Part shown: in pieces, positions 44,774-55,411 of the stretch
Layout: each line of letters begins with the position of its first letter
Numbering within the stretch: the stretch's first letter is position 1
Source of the DNA: Nocardioides oceani
GTDB lineage: Bacteria; Actinomycetota; Actinomycetes; Propionibacteriales; Nocardioidaceae
Assembly: GCF_030412965.1 (NCBI RefSeq)
Contig: NZ_JAUHJQ010000004.1
Coordinates: forward strand, 201,459-265,458
Length of the DNA: 64,000 bases
Reading direction: 5' to 3'
Notes under the pieces: generated by a model
Told to the model about the DNA's origin: nothing
The model's input: the letters and a program-made list of their open reading frames with translations, nothing else
The model's database searches: none
Translations under genes and position numbers: made by a program

Positions 44774-44815
44774 TGCCCAGCGTGCGCCCCAGCGCACGCT
44801 CAGCATCACGAGGCG
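44764..44815. repeat. 52-bp palindromic repeat, copy C (contains stop codon of upstream gene)
   Basis: CGCCTCGTGA at its left end reads ...Ala-Ser-stop in the frame of the preceding gene. It is the most symmetric of the three copies, and the gap to the convergent acpS stop is 14 bp. Confidence 0.92.
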
Positions 44816-44829
44816 GTGGACGGGACGCC

Positions 44830-45183
44830 TCAGGACTCCAGGACGACGACGGCGGAGGCGACGCCGGCGTCGTGGGAGAGCGAGAGGTGGACCGAGGTGA
44901 CGCCGAGCTCGTCGGCCCGGGCGAGGACCGAGCCGCGCATCTCGAGCAGCGGCCGGCCGGAGGACTCCGAGACCACCTCGGCGTCGTGCCAGGCCAGGCC
45001 GACGGGGGCGCCGAGCGCCTTGGCGAGCGCCTCCTTCGCGGCGAACCGGGCGGCCAGCGAGGCGAGCGGCCTCGCGGCCTCGGTCGGCGTGAACAGCCGC
45101 GCCGAGAGACCCGGCGTGCGGGTCAGCGACTCCCCGAAGCGGGCGATGTCGACGACGTCGATGCCGACGCCGATGACCGGCAT
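44830..45183 (-). CDS. acpS: Holo-[acyl-carrier-protein] synthase
   Basis: 117 residues, normal for AcpS-type phosphopantetheinyl transferases. The two conserved motifs are intact: '[10 protein letters not shown]' (7-16, magnesium aspartate) and '[12 protein letters not shown]' (glutamate and lysine); the end is '[18 protein letters not shown]'. It moves the 4'-phosphopantetheine arm from CoA to acyl carrier protein. It is 7 bp downstream of glmS on the same strand and probably co-transcribed. Confidence 0.96.
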   Translation of the reverse strand: MPVIGVGIDVVDIARFGESLTRTPGLSARLFTPTEAARPLASLAARFAAKEALAKALGAPVGLAWHDAEVVSESSGRPLLEMRGSVLARADELGVTSVHLSLSHDAGVASAVVVLES

Positions 45184-45190
45184 CAGCGGC

Positions 45191-47035
45191 TCACTCGACG
45201 GTGACCGACTTGGCCAGGTTGCGGGGCTGGTCGACGTCGTGGCCCATCGCGGTGGCCAGCTCGCAGGCGAACAGCTGCAGCGGCACGACCGCCACCAGCG
45301 GCTGCAGCAGCACCGGCACCTTCGGCAGCCGGATCAGGTGGTCGGCGTACGGCTCGATCGAGGTGTCGCCCTCCTCGGCCAGGCAGATCGTCCGCGCACC
45401 CCGCGCCCGAACCTCCTGGATGCCCGAGATCATCTTCTCGTGCAGCTGGTCCCGACCCCGGGGCGGCACGACGCACAGCACCGGCAGCCCCTCCTCCACC
45501 AGCGCGATCGGGCCGTGCTTCAGCTCGCCGGCCGCGAACCCCTCGGCGTGGATGTAGGCCAGCTCCTTGAGCTTCAACGCCCCCTCCAGCGCCACCGGGT
45601 AGCCCGCGTGCCGCCCCAGGAACAGCACCGACTTCGTGTCGACGTGCGCCCGCGCCAGCGCGTAGACGTCCTCGGCCTGCGCCAGCACCGAGGAGATCTG
45701 CTCGGGCACCGCCTCGAGCTGGTGCATGATCTCGCTGATCTCGTCGCCGTAGCGGGTGCCCTTGACCTGCGCGAGGTACAGCGCCAGCAGGTAGCAGGCG
45801 ACCAGCTGGGTCAGGAACCCCTTGGTCGAGGCGACCCCGATCTCCGGGCCGGCGTGGGTGTAGATCACCGCGTCGGACTCCCGCGGGATCGTCGACCCGT
45901 TGGTGTTGCAGATGGCCAGCACCTTGGAGCGCTGCAGCCGCGCGTGCCGGATCGCCTGCAGCGTGTCCGCGGTCTCCCCCGACTGGGAGATCGCGACCAC
46001 CAGCGTGGAGTAGTCCAGGATCGGGTCGCGGTAGCGGAACTCGCTGGCCAGCTCGACCTCGACCGGCACCCGCGTCCAGTGCTCGATGGCGTACTTCGCG
46101 ACCAGCCCGGCGTAGAACGACGTGCCGCACGCGATGATGATGATCTTGTCGATGTCGCGCAGCTCCTGGTCCGAGAGCCGCATCTCGTCCAGCTGCAGCA
46201 GCCCGTTGCGCGCGTGCCGGCCCAGCAGGGAGTCGGCCACCGCCCGCGGCTGCTCGAAGATCTCCTTGCGCATGAACCAGTCGTGGCCGTCCTTCTCCGC
46301 CGCCGACAGGTCCCAGTCCACGTGGTAGCGCGTGCCCTCGGCCGGCGCCCCGTCGAACGTCGTCACCTCGACGCCCTCGCGCGTGATCGTCACGACCTGG
46401 TCCTGGCCCAGCTCCAGCGCCTCGCGCGTGTGCTCGATGAACGCCGCCACGTCCGAGCCGAGGAAGTTCTCGCCCTCCCCGATGCCGACCACCAGCGGCG
46501 AGTTGCGCCGCGCGGCCACCACCCGCGAGGGGTCCTGGGCGTCGACCGCGACGAGGGTGAACGCACCCTCGAGCCGCTGGCAGACCCGCTGCATCGCCGT
46601 GGTCAGGTCGACCCCGGACTCGACCTGCAGCTCCAGCAGGTGCGCGGCGACCTCGGTGTCGGTCTCGGAGACCAGCACGTGGTCGTCGGCCTCGAGCCGC
46701 GCGCGCAGGTCGTCGAAGTTCTCGATGATGCCGTTGTGCACCAGCGCCACCCGCCCGGTCGAGCCGAGGTGCGGGTGGGCGTTGACGTCGTTCGGGGCAC
46801 CGTGGGTGGCCCAGCGGGTGTGCCCGATGCCGGTCGTGGAGGTCGGCAGCGGCTGGTCGGCCAGCACCTTCTCCAGGTTGGCCAGCTTGCCGGCCTTCTT
46901 CGCCGAGGCGATGCTCCCGCCGTCGACGAGGGCGATGCCGGCGGAGTCGTACCCGCGGTACTCCAGCCTGCGCAGGCCCTCGATGACGACGTCCTGGGCC
47001 TGCTTGTCCCCGACGTACCCGACGATCCCGCACAT
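45191..47035 (-). CDS. glmS: Glutamine-fructose-6-phosphate aminotransferase
   Basis: 614 residues. 'MCGIVGYVG' gives the N-terminal Cys nucleophile after Met removal; the glutaminase domain covers 1-240 and two SIS isomerase domains follow ('[18 protein letters not shown]', '[19 protein letters not shown]'). The C-terminus is 'NLAKSVTVE'. It makes glucosamine-6-phosphate, which glmM (49-50 kb) then converts. The ATG is leaderless: TAGAGT (minus strand, 47048-47043) then 7 nt, so no leader ribozyme of the glmS type is present. It is divergent from coaA. Confidence 0.97.
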   Translation of the reverse strand: MCGIVGYVGDKQAQDVVIEGLRRLEYRGYDSAGIALVDGGSIASAKKAGKLANLEKVLADQPLPTSTTGIGHTRWATHGAPNDVNAHPHLGSTGRVALVHNGIIENFDDLRARLEADDHVLVSETDTEVAAHLLELQVESGVDLTTAMQRVCQRLEGAFTLVAVDAQDPSRVVAARRNSPLVVGIGEGENFLGSDVAAFIEHTREALELGQDQVVTITREGVEVTTFDGAPAEGTRYHVDWDLSAAEKDGHDWFMRKEIFEQPRAVADSLLGRHARNGLLQLDEMRLSDQELRDIDKIIIIACGTSFYAGLVAKYAIEHWTRVPVEVELASEFRYRDPILDYSTLVVAISQSGETADTLQAIRHARLQRSKVLAICNTNGSTIPRESDAVIYTHAGPEIGVASTKGFLTQLVACYLLALYLAQVKGTRYGDEISEIMHQLEAVPEQISSVLAQAEDVYALARAHVDTKSVLFLGRHAGYPVALEGALKLKELAYIHAEGFAAGELKHGPIALVEEGLPVLCVVPPRGRDQLHEKMISGIQEVRARGARTICLAEEGDTSIEPYADHLIRLPKVPVLLQPLVAVVPLQLFACELATAMGHDVDQPRNLAKSVTVE

Positions 47036-47101
47036 GGGCCCCACTCTAACGAGATGGGACCGCACGCCCCGCTTCGTCGCGCGGCTGCAACAATCGCCGC
47101 C

Positions 47102-48112
47102 ATGTCGCGAGGGTCGTCAGGCTCGACGGGTCCCCTGCCCGGGGCCGGTCCCGTCCACCCCGACGAGTCCCACAAGGAGCCGTCGCCCTACATCGAGCTC
47201 GACCGCTCCGCCTGGGCCGCGCTCGGCACCGGCGCCGAGAGCCCGCTGAGCGGCCAGGAGATCCGCACGCTGCGCGGTCTCGGCGACTCGCTCGACCTCG
47301 ACGAGGTCCGCGACGTCTACCTGCCGCTGAGCCGGCTGCTGAGCCTGTACGTCGAGTCGGCCGGTCGCCTGCACCGCAAGCAGGAGGACTTCCTGCACCG
47401 TCGTACGCCGCCGCGCACGCCGTTCGTCATCGGCGTGGCCGGCTCGGTGGCGGTCGGCAAGTCGACCACCGCCCGCGTCCTGCAGCAGATGCTGGCCCAC
47501 TGGCCCGAGCACCCCAACGTCGCACTGGTGACGACCGACGGCTTCCTCTACCCCAACGCCGAGCTCCAGCGCCGCGGCATCCTGCACCGCAAGGGCTTCC
47601 CGGAGTCCTACGACCGCCGCGCGCTGCTGCGCTTCGTCGTCGACATCAAGTCGGGCAGGGACGAGGTCGAGGCGCCGGTCTACTCCCACCTCGTCTACGA
47701 CGTGGTCAAGGACGAGAAGGTCGTCGTCAAGCGCCCCGACGTCGTGATCGTCGAGGGGCTCAACGTCCTCCAGCCCGCGCGGGTCCGCGAGGACGGGCGC
47801 ACCAGCCTCGCCGTGAGCGACTTCTTCGACTTCAGCGTGTACGTCGACGCCGGCCGCGACAAGATCCGCGCCTGGTACGTCGAGCGGTTCCTGCGCCTGC
47901 GCGAGACCGCCTTCCGCGACCCGGGCTCCTACTTCGCCAAGTACGCCACCCTCACCCGCGAGGAGGCGGTCGCCGAGGCCGAGCGGATCTGGGACACCAT
48001 CAACGGCCCGAACCTGGTCGAGAACATCCTCCCGACCCGTTCCCGCGCGAATCTCGTCATGCGCAAGGACTGGGACCACTCGGTGCGCTACGTGCGACTC
48101 AGGAAGCTGTAG
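47102..48112 (+). CDS. coaA: Type I pantothenate kinase
   Basis: 336 residues; slightly longer than usual because of a 25-residue flexible Gly/Ser/Pro N-terminus. Walker [13 protein letters not shown] is at 111-122, followed by '[10 protein letters not shown]', '[22 protein letters not shown]' and 'YSHLVYDVV', all typical of CoaA. It phosphorylates pantothenate, the first step of CoA synthesis. The promoter lies in the 66-bp gap shared with glmS (AACAAT 7 nt before the ATG). The end overlaps the convergent double-GNAT gene by 14 bp. Confidence 0.96.
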   Translation: MSRGSSGSTGPLPGAGPVHPDESHKEPSPYIELDRSAWAALGTGAESPLSGQEIRTLRGLGDSLDLDEVRDVYLPLSRLLSLYVESAGRLHRKQEDFLHRRTPPRTPFVIGVAGSVAVGKSTTARVLQQMLAHWPEHPNVALVTTDGFLYPNAELQRRGILHRKGFPESYDRRALLRFVVDIKSGRDEVEAPVYSHLVYDVVKDEKVVVKRPDVVIVEGLNVLQPARVREDGRTSLAVSDFFDFSVYVDAGRDKIRAWYVERFLRLRETAFRDPGSYFAKYATLTREEAVAEAERIWDTINGPNLVENILPTRSRANLVMRKDWDHSVRYVRLRKL

Positions 48113-49103
48113 CGACCTTCTTCTGCACGTCCAGCGCCCGCTCGACGACGCGGTAGCCCATCGCCTCGTTGACGGCGTTCATCGGCGCGTTGACGCCGGC
48201 GTTGCCGGTCTCGACGTGGGCGCAGGCGGGGAAGAGCTCCCTCACGCGGCGGTGGCTGCGCAGCTTCATCGCCAGCCCGAGCCGGTGACCGCGGTGCTCG
48301 GGCAGCACGAGGGTGCCACCGACCTCGGCGTGGCGCGGGTCGACGTCGTGCACCGACAGCTCGGTGAACCCGCACGCGGTGCCGCCGGGGGTCAGGGCCA
48401 GCGCGCCGATCCAGGTGCGGCCGGTCTCGAGGAACCGCTCCTCGGTGGCGTGCAGCCGCTCGGCGGTCCAGGTCGTCTCGCCGAGCTCGAGGTCCCCGCT
48501 CGGCACCATCGAGGAGAAGACCGAGAGCATCGCGCAGAAGGCGTCGACGTGCTCCGCGGGCATCCGCCGCTCGAACCCCACGACGGAGTACGCCGCCAGG
48601 CCGGCCGCCACCTCGCGGTCGAGCGCGTCCCACGAGGCGGGCGCGGTCCGCAGGTCGACCAGCTTGGTCTCCTCGCGGCTGGCGACCGGGTAGCCCCGCG
48701 CCGCGCAGAACAGCGTCCCGGCGCTCTCGGCCCCGACCGGTGCGTAGGCGGTGGCGACCAGCGCGGTGCGGCCATCGGCGACCGCCCGCGCCTCGAGGTC
48801 GGCGAGCACCGCGGACCCGACGCCCTGCCGCCGCGCGTCGGGCACGACGTACACGAACAGCTCGGCGAGGTGGGGGTTGTCGGCGCGGAACAGCACGAGC
48901 ATGCCGGCCCCGACGACGCGGCCGTCGAGGGCCGCCGCGACGAGCACGACGTCGACGTCCGGGCGCGGCCGCGGGATCGAGACCCGGGAGACCTCCCAGG
49001 CCGGCCACGCGTCGAAGGCACGCTCACGCGAGGCGGCCTCGCCGACCTCCCACCAGGCCCGCAGGGCGCTCTCGTCGGAAGGGTCGACCACGGTGACGTC
49101 CAC
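48099..49103 (-). CDS. Double-domain GNAT acetyltransferase (paralogue 1)
   Basis: 334 residues with two GNAT units: first '[26 protein letters not shown]' (about 83-108), second '[25 protein letters not shown]' (about 265-289). The layout resembles mycothiol synthase MshD, but the sequence differs, and an equivalent protein is encoded at 56751-57788. The substrate is unknown. The GTG start agrees with the first strand '[11 protein letters not shown]'. A TAGCCT hexamer lies 8 nt upstream, nearly leaderless. Confidence 0.86.
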   Translation of the reverse strand: MDVTVVDPSDESALRAWWEVGEAASRERAFDAWPAWEVSRVSIPRPRPDVDVVLVAAALDGRVVGAGMLVLFRADNPHLAELFVYVVPDARRQGVGSAVLADLEARAVADGRTALVATAYAPVGAESAGTLFCAARGYPVASREETKLVDLRTAPASWDALDREVAAGLAAYSVVGFERRMPAEHVDAFCAMLSVFSSMVPSGDLELGETTWTAERLHATEERFLETGRTWIGALALTPGGTACGFTELSVHDVDPRHAEVGGTLVLPEHRGHRLGLAMKLRSHRRVRELFPACAHVETGNAGVNAPMNAVNEAMGYRVVERALDVQKKVATAS

Positions 49104-49114
49104 GGGGCGGGAGG

Positions 49115-50458
49115 CTACGAGAGGGCGAGCCGCTCCCGCACCACATTTGCGAGCCGGTCGGCCACCTCGCGGGCGACCTCCTGCGAGGCCGCCTCGACCA
49201 TGACGCGCACCAGCGGCTCGGTGCCCGAGGGCCGCAGCAGCACGCGGCCGGTGTCGCCGAGCGCGGCCTCCTCGGCCGCCACCGCGGCGACGAGGACCTC
49301 GTCGTCGGTGCGGCTCTTGTCGACGCCCGGCACGTTGACCAGCACCTGCGGGAAACGGGTCATCACCGACGCCAGCTCGGCCAGCGACCGTCCGGTGAGC
49401 GCCATCTGCTCGAGCACGTGCAGCGCGGTGAGGATGCCGTCGCCGGTGGTGGCGTGGTCGCGCATGATCACGTGCCCGGACTGCTCGCCGCCGAGGGAGT
49501 ACCCGTGGGCGTTCATCTCCTCGAGCACGTAGCGGTCGCCGACGGCCGTCTGCCGCACGGCGACGCCGGCGTCCCGCATCGCGTTGACGAAGCCGAGGTT
49601 GCTCATCACCGTGGCGACCACGGTGTCGTCCTTGAGCTGGCCGGCCGAGCGGAGGCCGAGGGCCAGGATCGCGAGGATCTGGTCGCCGTCGACGACCTCG
49701 CCCGAGGCGTCCACGGCCAGGCAGCGGTCGGCGTCGCCGTCGAGCGCGAAGCCCGCGTCGGCGCCGTGCTCGACGACCGCGGCCTGCAGCGGCCCGAGGT
49801 GGGTGGAGCCCACGCCGTCGTTGATGTTGAGCCCGTCGGGGTCGGCGTTGATCGCGACGACCGTGGCCCCGGCGGCCTCGAGGGCGCGGGGGCCGGCCTC
49901 GGACGCCGCGCCGTGGGCGCAGTCGAGCACGACCCGGAGGCCGCGGAGCGGCTGCACGGTGGCGACCAGGTGGGCGACGTACTCCTCGATGGGGGTGGCG
50001 TACGGCGTCACGCGGCCGACGTCGCCGCCGACCGGGGGCTGCCACGGCTCGCCCATGAGCTGCTCGATCGCCTGCTCGAGGGCGTCGTCGAGCTTGACGC
50101 CGCCGCGGGCGAGGAACTTGATGCCGTTGTCGGGCATCGGGTTGTGCGAGGCGCTGATGACGACCCCGACGTCGGCGCCGAGCGCGTCGGTCAGGTACGC
50201 GACACCCGGCGTCGGCACGACGCGGACCCGGACCACGTCGACGCCGGCCGACGCGAGGCCGGCCACGACGGCGTGCTCGAGGAACTGCCCCGAGATGCGG
50301 GTGTCGCGACCGACGACGGCCAGCGGGCGGGAGCCGCTGAACTCACCGCGGTCGACGAGCACCCGGGCGGCAGAAACGGAGAGGTCCAGGGCCAGCGAAG
50401 CGGTGAGGACACCGTTCGCCTGGCCCCGGACCCCGTCCGTGCCGAACAGACGACCCAC
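49115..50458 (-). CDS. glmM: Phosphoglucosamine mutase
   Basis: 447 residues. The phospho-serine loop '[13 protein letters not shown]' (about 99-111) is intact; the metal loop 'ALDGDADRC' and the C-terminal phosphate loop '[17 protein letters not shown]' are present. It converts glucosamine-6-phosphate to glucosamine-1-phosphate for UDP-GlcNAc. The GTG lies 8 bp after rpsI, the classical rplM-rpsI-glmM order of Actinobacteria. Confidence 0.97.
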   Translation of the reverse strand: MGRLFGTDGVRGQANGVLTASLALDLSVSAARVLVDRGEFSGSRPLAVVGRDTRISGQFLEHAVVAGLASAGVDVVRVRVVPTPGVAYLTDALGADVGVVISASHNPMPDNGIKFLARGGVKLDDALEQAIEQLMGEPWQPPVGGDVGRVTPYATPIEEYVAHLVATVQPLRGLRVVLDCAHGAASEAGPRALEAAGATVVAINADPDGLNINDGVGSTHLGPLQAAVVEHGADAGFALDGDADRCLAVDASGEVVDGDQILAILALGLRSAGQLKDDTVVATVMSNLGFVNAMRDAGVAVRQTAVGDRYVLEEMNAHGYSLGGEQSGHVIMRDHATTGDGILTALHVLEQMALTGRSLAELASVMTRFPQVLVNVPGVDKSRTDDEVLVAAVAAEEAALGDTGRVLLRPSGTEPLVRVMVEAASQEVAREVADRLANVVRERLALS

Positions 50459-50466
50459 GTGGGACG

Positions 50467-50976
50467 TCAGCGCTTGCTGAACTGCGGCGCCTTGCGCGCC
50501 TTCTTCAGACCGGCCTTCTTGCGCTCGATGACACGCGCGTCGCGGGTCAGCAGCCCGGCCTTCTTCAGGGTCGGGCGGTTGGCGTCGAGGTCGATCGCGT
50601 TGAGGCAGCGGGCCACGCCGAGGCGCAGGGCGCCGGCCTGACCGGTGATGCCGCCGCCGTGGATGCGGGCGATGACGTCGAAGCGACCCTCGAGCTGCAG
50701 GGCGGCGAACGGCTCGTTCACGACCTGCTGGTGCAGCTTGTTGGGGAAGTAGGAGTCCAGGGTCCGTCCGTTGACGGTCCAGACGCCGGTGCCCGGCACG
50801 ATGCGGACGCGGGCGACGGCCTCCTTGCGACGGCCGGTGGCCGCGCCGGGGGCGATGGTCGCGGGACGGGCCGGCGCGTCGGCGGACGGCGCGCTCTCCG
50901 AGCTGTAGGCGACGCCCTGCTCGTTGACCTCGTAGGTCTCCTCGACCTCAGTGGTGGTGTCGGTGGTCTCAGCCAC
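50467..50976 (-). CDS. rpsI: 30S ribosomal protein S9
   Basis: 169 residues: an actinobacterial acidic N-terminal extension of about 45 residues (Thr/Glu-rich) followed by S9 proper from '[17 protein letters not shown]' to the invariant end 'RKAPQFSKR'. '[19 protein letters not shown]' is the central signature. The GTG at 50976 was chosen because GAGG is 8 nt upstream; a GTG 12 bp further up is the alternative. Co-transcribed with rplM and glmM. Confidence 0.97.
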   Translation of the reverse strand: MAETTDTTTEVEETYEVNEQGVAYSSESAPSADAPARPATIAPGAATGRRKEAVARVRIVPGTGVWTVNGRTLDSYFPNKLHQQVVNEPFAALQLEGRFDVIARIHGGGITGQAGALRLGVARCLNAIDLDANRPTLKKAGLLTRDARVIERKKAGLKKARKAPQFSKR

Positions 50977-51012
50977 GGTGATCCTCACTCAGACTTTCGG
51001 TAGGGCAGTCGA

Positions 51013-51456
51013 TTACTGGGAGATCTGGGTGATCTCGAACGGGACGGCCTGCTGGGCCTGGTGCGGGTGGTTCGGGCCGCTGTAGACCTTGAGCTTCTTC
51101 AGCATCTGCCGACCGAGGCGGTTCTTGGGGAGCATGCCCCAGACGGCCTTCTCGATGACCTTGCGCGCGTCCTTCTCGAGGAGCTCGCCGACCGGGGTGG
51201 CCGAGAGGCCGCCCGGGTAGCCGGAGTGGCGGTAGGCCATCTTGGTGGTCTTCTTGTTGCTCGACAGCGCGACCTTCTCGGCGTTGATCACGATGACGAA
51301 GTCACCGGTGTCGGCGTTGGGCGCGAAGATCGGCTTGTGCTTGCCGCGCAGGAGGTTGGCGGTCTGCACGGCGAGACGACCCAGGACGATGTCGGTCGCG
51401 TCGATGACGTGCCACTCGCGCTGGATGTCAGCGGGCTTCGGGGCGTACGTACGCAC
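51013..51456 (-). CDS. rplM: 50S ribosomal protein L13
   Basis: 147 residues, normal size. '[28 protein letters not shown]' and '[13 protein letters not shown]' with '[23 protein letters not shown]' are diagnostic. It starts with GTG ('[17 protein letters not shown]'), as is typical in Actinobacteria. First gene of the rplM-rpsI-glmM unit; its leader and promoter should lie in the roughly 280-bp gap before gltA, where I see no further gene. Confidence 0.97.
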   Translation of the reverse strand: MRTYAPKPADIQREWHVIDATDIVLGRLAVQTANLLRGKHKPIFAPNADTGDFVIVINAEKVALSSNKKTTKMAYRHSGYPGGLSATPVGELLEKDARKVIEKAVWGMLPKNRLGRQMLKKLKVYSGPNHPHQAQQAVPFEITQISQ

Positions 51457-51738
51457 GGCTGTTCTGCTCTCTTCGTTCGTGGTGCCCGGCGCGGAGGGCC
51501 CGCGCGGGTTGGTGCTGCTGCGGCTTCTGACGAACACGGCCCGGCTCGCCGTGGCTCCCCTGCGGGAGCGTCGGCGTCCGGATCTGCACCCGCACCCCGG
51601 AGGGGGCGGACGCGGCAGGAGTCGCGACCGGCAAGACTACGGCGACGCGCGATCCCCGGTCAAAACGTGGGACCCGCCGTACCGGGTGCCGGGACACCGG
51701 GTTAACGCGGTTGCCGGGCGAGGTCTAGGTTGGGTCGC

Positions 51739-53028
<1,290 letters not shown>

Positions 53029-53047
53029 CGGGCCACCCGCACCACCC

Positions 53048-53081
53048 CACGACCCCGGACGGCCAGCCGTCCGGGGTCGTG
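53048..53081 (+). terminator. gltA terminator hairpin
   Basis: A perfect 15-bp stem with a 4-nt loop CCAG (53063-53066). The right arm reaches the GTG used here as the HAD hydrolase start. No T-tract is present. Confidence 0.75.
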
Positions 53082-53690
53082 CGCGTCGAGGGCGTGGTGT
53101 GGGACTTCGGCAACGTGCTCATCGACTGGGACCCGCTCGCGGCGATCGCGGCCGGCGTCGGCAAGGACGAGGCGCGGCGGTTCCTTGCCGCCACCGACTT
53201 CGACTTCCTGGCCTGGAACCACGGACCCGACTCCGGTGGCACCTGGGAGGACGCCGAGGCGGAGGTACGCCGTACCCACCCGCACTGGGTCGAGCACGCG
53301 CTGGCCTACCGCGCGAACTTCGCCGCCTCGCTGCTCGGCGAGGTCCCCGGCACGGCCGACCTGGTGCGCGAGCTGCACGCCGCGCGCGTGCCGCAGTGGG
53401 GGCTGACCAACTGGTCCGACGAGCTCTACCCGCACGCGCCGGAGCGCTTCGAGGTGATCGCCCTGCTCGACGGCGTGGTGGTCTCCGGCACCGAGCGCAT
53501 CGCCAAGCCCGAGCGGCGCGCCTACGAGCTGGTCGCCGAGCGGATGGGGCTGCCGCTCGGCGCGCTGGCCTTCGTCGACGACCGGGTCGCCAACGTCGAG
53601 GCCGCGACCGCGCTCGGCATGGCCGGCGTGCTGTTCACCGGCGCCGAGGACACCCGGGCCCGCCTGCGCGGGCTCGGGCTCCCCGTCTGA
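53079..53690 (+). CDS. HAD-family hydrolase
   Basis: 203 residues. Motif I is modified: 'VVWDFGNVLIDWDP' (nucleophile Asp present; the usual DxD second Asp is replaced by Gly-Asn, as in DxG/N HAD subgroups). Motif II is 'GLTNWSDELY', motif III 'RIAKPERRAYEL', motif IV 'AFVDDRVANVEAA'. This resembles the DhlB/epoxide hydrolase N-terminal-like phosphatase group. The substrate is unknown. GTG 53079 avoids reading through the gltA terminator; an in-frame GTG at 53019 overlapping gltA would add 20 residues without homology. The stop is 6 bp from the convergent ligase gene. Confidence 0.82.
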   Translation: MRVEGVVWDFGNVLIDWDPLAAIAAGVGKDEARRFLAATDFDFLAWNHGPDSGGTWEDAEAEVRRTHPHWVEHALAYRANFAASLLGEVPGTADLVRELHAARVPQWGLTNWSDELYPHAPERFEVIALLDGVVVSGTERIAKPERRAYELVAERMGLPLGALAFVDDRVANVEAATALGMAGVLFTGAEDTRARLRGLGLPV

Positions 53691-53696
53691 CGGCGC

Positions 53697-55310
53697 TCAG
53701 TTCACGCCCCGGCTGCGCCCCTCCCAGTACGGCGCGCGCAGGTCGCGCTTGAGGATCTTGCCGGTGGGGTTGCGGGGCAGCGCCTCGAGGACGTCGACGC
53801 TGCGCGGGCACTTGTAGTGGGCCAGGTGCTCGCGGCAGTAGGCGATGATCTCCTCCTCGGTCGCCGAGGCGTCGGGCTTGAGCGCCACGACCGCCTTCAC
53901 CGACTCGCCCCAGGTGTCGTCGGGGACGCCGATGATCGCGACCTCCATGACGGCCGGGTGCTCGGCGAGCACCCGCTCCACCTCGGGGCTGTAGATGTTC
54001 TCCCCGCCGCTGATGATCATGTCCTTGAGCCGGTCCTCGACGAAGAGGTAGCCGTCCTCGTCGAGCTTGCCCATGTCGCCGGAGCGGAACCAGCCGTCCT
54101 CGACGATCACCTCGGCGGTCGCCTCCGGCTTGTTGAGGAACCCCTTCATCAGCTGCGGCGTGCGCAGCCAGATCTCGCCGTGGGTGCCGACCGGGAGGTC
54201 CTCGAGGGTCGCGGGGTCGACGATCCGGATCTCCACCCCGGGCACCGCCTTGCCGGCCGAGACCAGCCGCTCGGGGTGGCCGGACGCCTCGGCGGTCCGG
54301 TGGTCCTCGGGCATGAGGTGCGTGGCGACGCCCGCGACCTCGGTCAGGCCGTAGACCTGCATGAAGTCGGTGTCGGGCCAGGCCTGCATCGCCGCGCGCA
54401 GCAGCGGCGGCGGCATCGGGGCGGCGCCGTAGGTGTAGGTCTTCAGCGCCCCGAACAGCTTGACCGCGTCCTCGCCCGACTGCAGCACCTGGGCCAGCAC
54501 GGCCGGCACCAGGAACGTGCGGTTGGCGCCGGCCAGGATCGCGCCGGCCAGCGACATCCCGTCGGGGTCGCGGGTCATCACGCTCGGGATGCCGTCGTGG
54601 ATGCCGAAGAGGACGTACGACGACCCGCCGACGTGGAAGAGCGGCATGGCGACCATCGACTTGTCGCCGGGCTCGAAGCCCCAGCCGTCGTGGGCGTTGA
54701 CGGTGTGGCTGACCATGTTCCGGTGGGTCAGCATGACGCCCTTGGGCCGGCCGGTCGTGCCGGAGGAGTACATCACCAGGCACACGTCGTCGGGCTCGAC
54801 GTCGGGCTGGCGGCCCACCGGGGTGGCCCCGGCCAGCAGCGCCTCCCACGCGTCGCCGTCCGCGCCCTCGGGCGTCACCTCGACGACGTGCTGGACCGCC
54901 GGCAGCCGGTCGCGGATGGCCTCGACGGTCGGCACCAGCTCGCTGCCGACGACGAGCACCGTCGCGCCGGAGTCGTTCACGGCGTAGTCGACCTCGTCGC
55001 CGGCCAGGCGCCAGTTGATGATCGCGTTGGCGGCGCCGAGCGAGCCGGCCGCCATCGAGAGCTCTACGCAGGCCGGGTGGTTCTTGTCCAGGAACGCCAC
55101 GACGTCCCCGCGCCCGACGCCGAGCTGCTGCAGGGCCCCGGCCGCGCGGCGTACCCGCTCGTCCCACGCGGCCCAGGTCCAGGTCCGTCCGAGGTAGGTC
55201 ATCGCCTCGGCGTCGGGCGTGGTGGCCGCCCAGTGCGCGAGGCGGTCGTCGACGAAGACGGGGTCGGGGGCGGGGGTGTCGAGGTCGAACTGGGCGGCCG
55301 TGGTGGTCAT
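53697..55310 (-). CDS. Fatty-acid--CoA ligase (FadD-type, AMP-forming)
   Basis: 537 residues of the ANL superfamily. P-loop 'MYSSGTTGRPKGVMLTH' (about 187-203), A5 'MQVYGLTEVAGVATHLMP', A7 'GWFRSGDMGKLDEDGYLFVEDRLKDMI', and catalytic Lys near the end in 'NPTGKILKRDLR'. It activates a fatty or related carboxylic acid as acyl-CoA; chain length is unknown. The ATG is 7 nt behind CACAAT (minus strand, 55323-55318), and a CRP-type site overlaps that -10. Other in-frame ATGs further upstream lie inside this promoter. Confidence 0.93.
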   Translation of the reverse strand: MTTTAAQFDLDTPAPDPVFVDDRLAHWAATTPDAEAMTYLGRTWTWAAWDERVRRAAGALQQLGVGRGDVVAFLDKNHPACVELSMAAGSLGAANAIINWRLAGDEVDYAVNDSGATVLVVGSELVPTVEAIRDRLPAVQHVVEVTPEGADGDAWEALLAGATPVGRQPDVEPDDVCLVMYSSGTTGRPKGVMLTHRNMVSHTVNAHDGWGFEPGDKSMVAMPLFHVGGSSYVLFGIHDGIPSVMTRDPDGMSLAGAILAGANRTFLVPAVLAQVLQSGEDAVKLFGALKTYTYGAAPMPPPLLRAAMQAWPDTDFMQVYGLTEVAGVATHLMPEDHRTAEASGHPERLVSAGKAVPGVEIRIVDPATLEDLPVGTHGEIWLRTPQLMKGFLNKPEATAEVIVEDGWFRSGDMGKLDEDGYLFVEDRLKDMIISGGENIYSPEVERVLAEHPAVMEVAIIGVPDDTWGESVKAVVALKPDASATEEEIIAYCREHLAHYKCPRSVDVLEALPRNPTGKILKRDLRAPYWEGRSRGVN

Positions 55311-55319
55311 GGCCCGCAT

Positions 55320-55335
55320 TGTGGTCCAGATCACA
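55320..55335. promoter_or_regulatory. CRP/GlxR-type binding site
   Basis: TGTGGTCCAGATCACA fits TGTGA-N6-TCACA with one mismatch. It overlaps the predicted -10 of the ligase gene (minus) and lies 77 bp upstream of the HtrA-like gene (plus), so it could repress one gene and affect the other. Confidence 0.65.
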
Positions 55336-55411
55336 GCGGCCGTCGACCCTTCTGTCCGGACGGCCAGCCCCGTCTCAGGATCGTCACAGGAGCGCTGGGC
55401 ACCGTGGAGCC

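Noticed and set aside
47036..47101. glmS leader ribozyme
   Set aside because: The predicted transcript begins at the start codon (TAGAGT, 7 nt, ATG), leaving no leader, and the 66-bp gap to coaA is too short.
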